Shown one piece after another: positions 5,745 through 6,431 of a DNA stretch of 6,431 bases (its first letter is position 1; every line of letters starts with the position of its first letter). Source of the stretch: Comamonas sp. (lineage in GTDB: Bacteria > Pseudomonadota > Gammaproteobacteria > Burkholderiales > Burkholderiaceae_C). A model generated the notes under the pieces. That model saw nothing but the letters and a program-made list of their open reading frames with translations. It was not told the origin of the DNA and made no database searches. The stretch spans positions 1 through 6,431 of the forward strand of contig JAHAYB010000348.1 of assembly GCA_018384835.1 (NCBI GenBank), in the 5' to 3' direction. A program made the position numbers and the translations under genes.

Positions 5745-6017
5745 ATGGCAAGAATGGTGCAATGCGTAAAACTCGGTCAAGAAGCCGAAGGTCTGGCTCA
5801 GCCCCCCTATCCCGGCGAGCTAGGCAAGCGCATCTACCAAAATGTGAGCAAGCAAGCTTGGGCAGATTGGCTGCGCCACCAGACTATGCTGGTCAACGAA
5901 AACCGCCTGAACCTGGCCGATGCCCGCGCCCGCCAATACCTGGCCAAGCAGATGGAAAGCCACTTTTTTGGCGATGGGGCGGATGCGGTGGCGGGCTATG
6001 TGCCGCCTAGTGAGTGA
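5745..6017 (+). CDS. yggX: Oxidative damage protection protein YggX (Fe(2+)-trafficking protein)
   Basis: YggX is a small cytoplasmic protein that protects Fe-S enzymes from superoxide and is proposed to take part in iron trafficking. The 90 residues cover the full family length and carry its conserved features: Cys7 near the N terminus ([11 protein letters not shown]), EAEGL, the signature [18 protein letters not shown], and [18 protein letters not shown]. The ending GYVPPSE matches the GYxP tail of E. coli YggX. The start is fixed by the AGGAGG upstream. It lies 57 bases downstream of trhP on the same strand with no visible terminator between, so cotranscription is likely. In enterobacteria yggX sits next to mutY; here it does not. 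Confidence 0.97.
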   Translation: MARMVQCVKLGQEAEGLAQPPYPGELGKRIYQNVSKQAWADWLRHQTMLVNENRLNLADARARQYLAKQMESHFFGDGADAVAGYVPPSE

Positions 6018-6112
6018 CAAATTCGCTCAACGAGCAGCAGCCAGCTTGATTTTTTAGCGCTGTCAGCCGGGTCTCGCTCTGGCGGGCGACTTACTTACTT
6101 TCCTTCCTCCTC

Positions 6113-6431
6113 ATGCTGCCCTCCACCTCTCTACTGGAATCCTTCCAGCTCTCCCAACTCAGCATGATGCTGGTGATTTACCTGCTGGCCATTACAGCCG
6201 AGGCCATGTCTGGCGCATTGGCCGCCGGGCGGCGCAGGATGGATATTTTTGGCGTGGTGGTGATTGCCTTTGTCACCGCCCTGGGCGGTGGCACGATTCG
6301 CGACGTGGTGCTGGGGCATTACCCGATTGGCTGGACGCAGCACCCCGAATACGTCTATCTGGTGATTGGCGCGGGGCTACTGACGACGGTGGTGGCGCGT
6401 TATATGCGGCATTTGAAGCAGGTGTTTTTGC
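6113..6431 (+). CDS. TRIC cation channel family protein (YicG/UPF0126-like), N-terminal part
   Basis: The frame is open to the window edge: 106 codons. The product is an inner-membrane protein of the TRIC family, whose prokaryotic members form trimeric monovalent-cation (K+) channels. Hydrophobic segments are visible at about 16-38 (LSMMLVIYLLAITAEAMSGAL), about 47-63 and about 86-99. The family signature is clear: SGALAAGRRRMDIFGVVVIAFVTALGGGTIRDVVLGHYP, whose Gly-rich kink after TAL lines the pore in known TRIC structures. The ATG at 6113 is the first possible start after an in-frame stop at 6047-6049. Its upstream sequence is pyrimidine-rich with no Shine-Dalgarno. Met18 or Met19 are alternatives, also without a ribosome-binding site. 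The C-terminal half lies outside the window. Confidence 0.9.
   Translation, partial: MLPSTSLLESFQLSQLSMMLVIYLLAITAEAMSGALAAGRRRMDIFGVVVIAFVTALGGGTIRDVVLGHYPIGWTQHPEYVYLVIGAGLLTTVVARYMRHLKQVFL

Noticed and set aside
6066..6083. GCCGGG/TCTGGC hairpin after yggX as a terminator
   Set aside because: The stem is short with wobble pairs, and the following sequence has no U tract.

Overview
This window looks like high-GC betaproteobacterial DNA, most likely Burkholderiales and possibly Comamonadaceae. The assignment rests on protein style, gene order and base composition, because no rRNA or other marker gene is present. Nearly all of it is coding. Five overlapping type II secretion system (T2SS) pseudopilin genes on the minus strand diverge from a plus-strand block that starts with another T2SS gene.

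Minus strand, in transcription order: gspG (major pseudopilin), gspH, gspI and gspJ (minor pseudopilins) and gspK (tip pseudopilin) run from 3756 down to 693 with overlapping stops and starts, so they form a translationally coupled operon. Each product has a positively charged leader, a Gly processing site and a hydrophobic N-terminal helix, and all but GspK carry the conserved Glu at mature position 5. The usual gspL and gspM do not follow gspK. After about 200 bases comes the start of a different minus-strand gene (488 to beyond base 1). It encodes a Thr/Asn-rich, probably surface or secreted protein with no Sec signal and a Glu-Pro repeat, and it runs off the window edge.

Plus strand: a very short gspC (3805-4242) starts 48 bases from gspG. 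It has only a membrane anchor and the HR domain. It is followed not by gspD but by trhP/yegQ (tRNA U34 hydroxylation, U32 peptidase family), then yggX (oxidative protection of Fe-S proteins), then the 5' part of a TRIC-family membrane channel gene that runs off the right edge.

The most notable feature is in the control region of the surface-protein gene. A perfect TTGACA -35 box is followed by a run of ten G residues on the coding strand and a TAGTTT -10 candidate. The homopolymer therefore lies in the promoter spacer, the layout known from phase-variable porA in Neisseria. A potential stem-loop follows in the 5' leader. This suggests that expression of the surface protein is switched by tract-length slippage, which remains to be tested.
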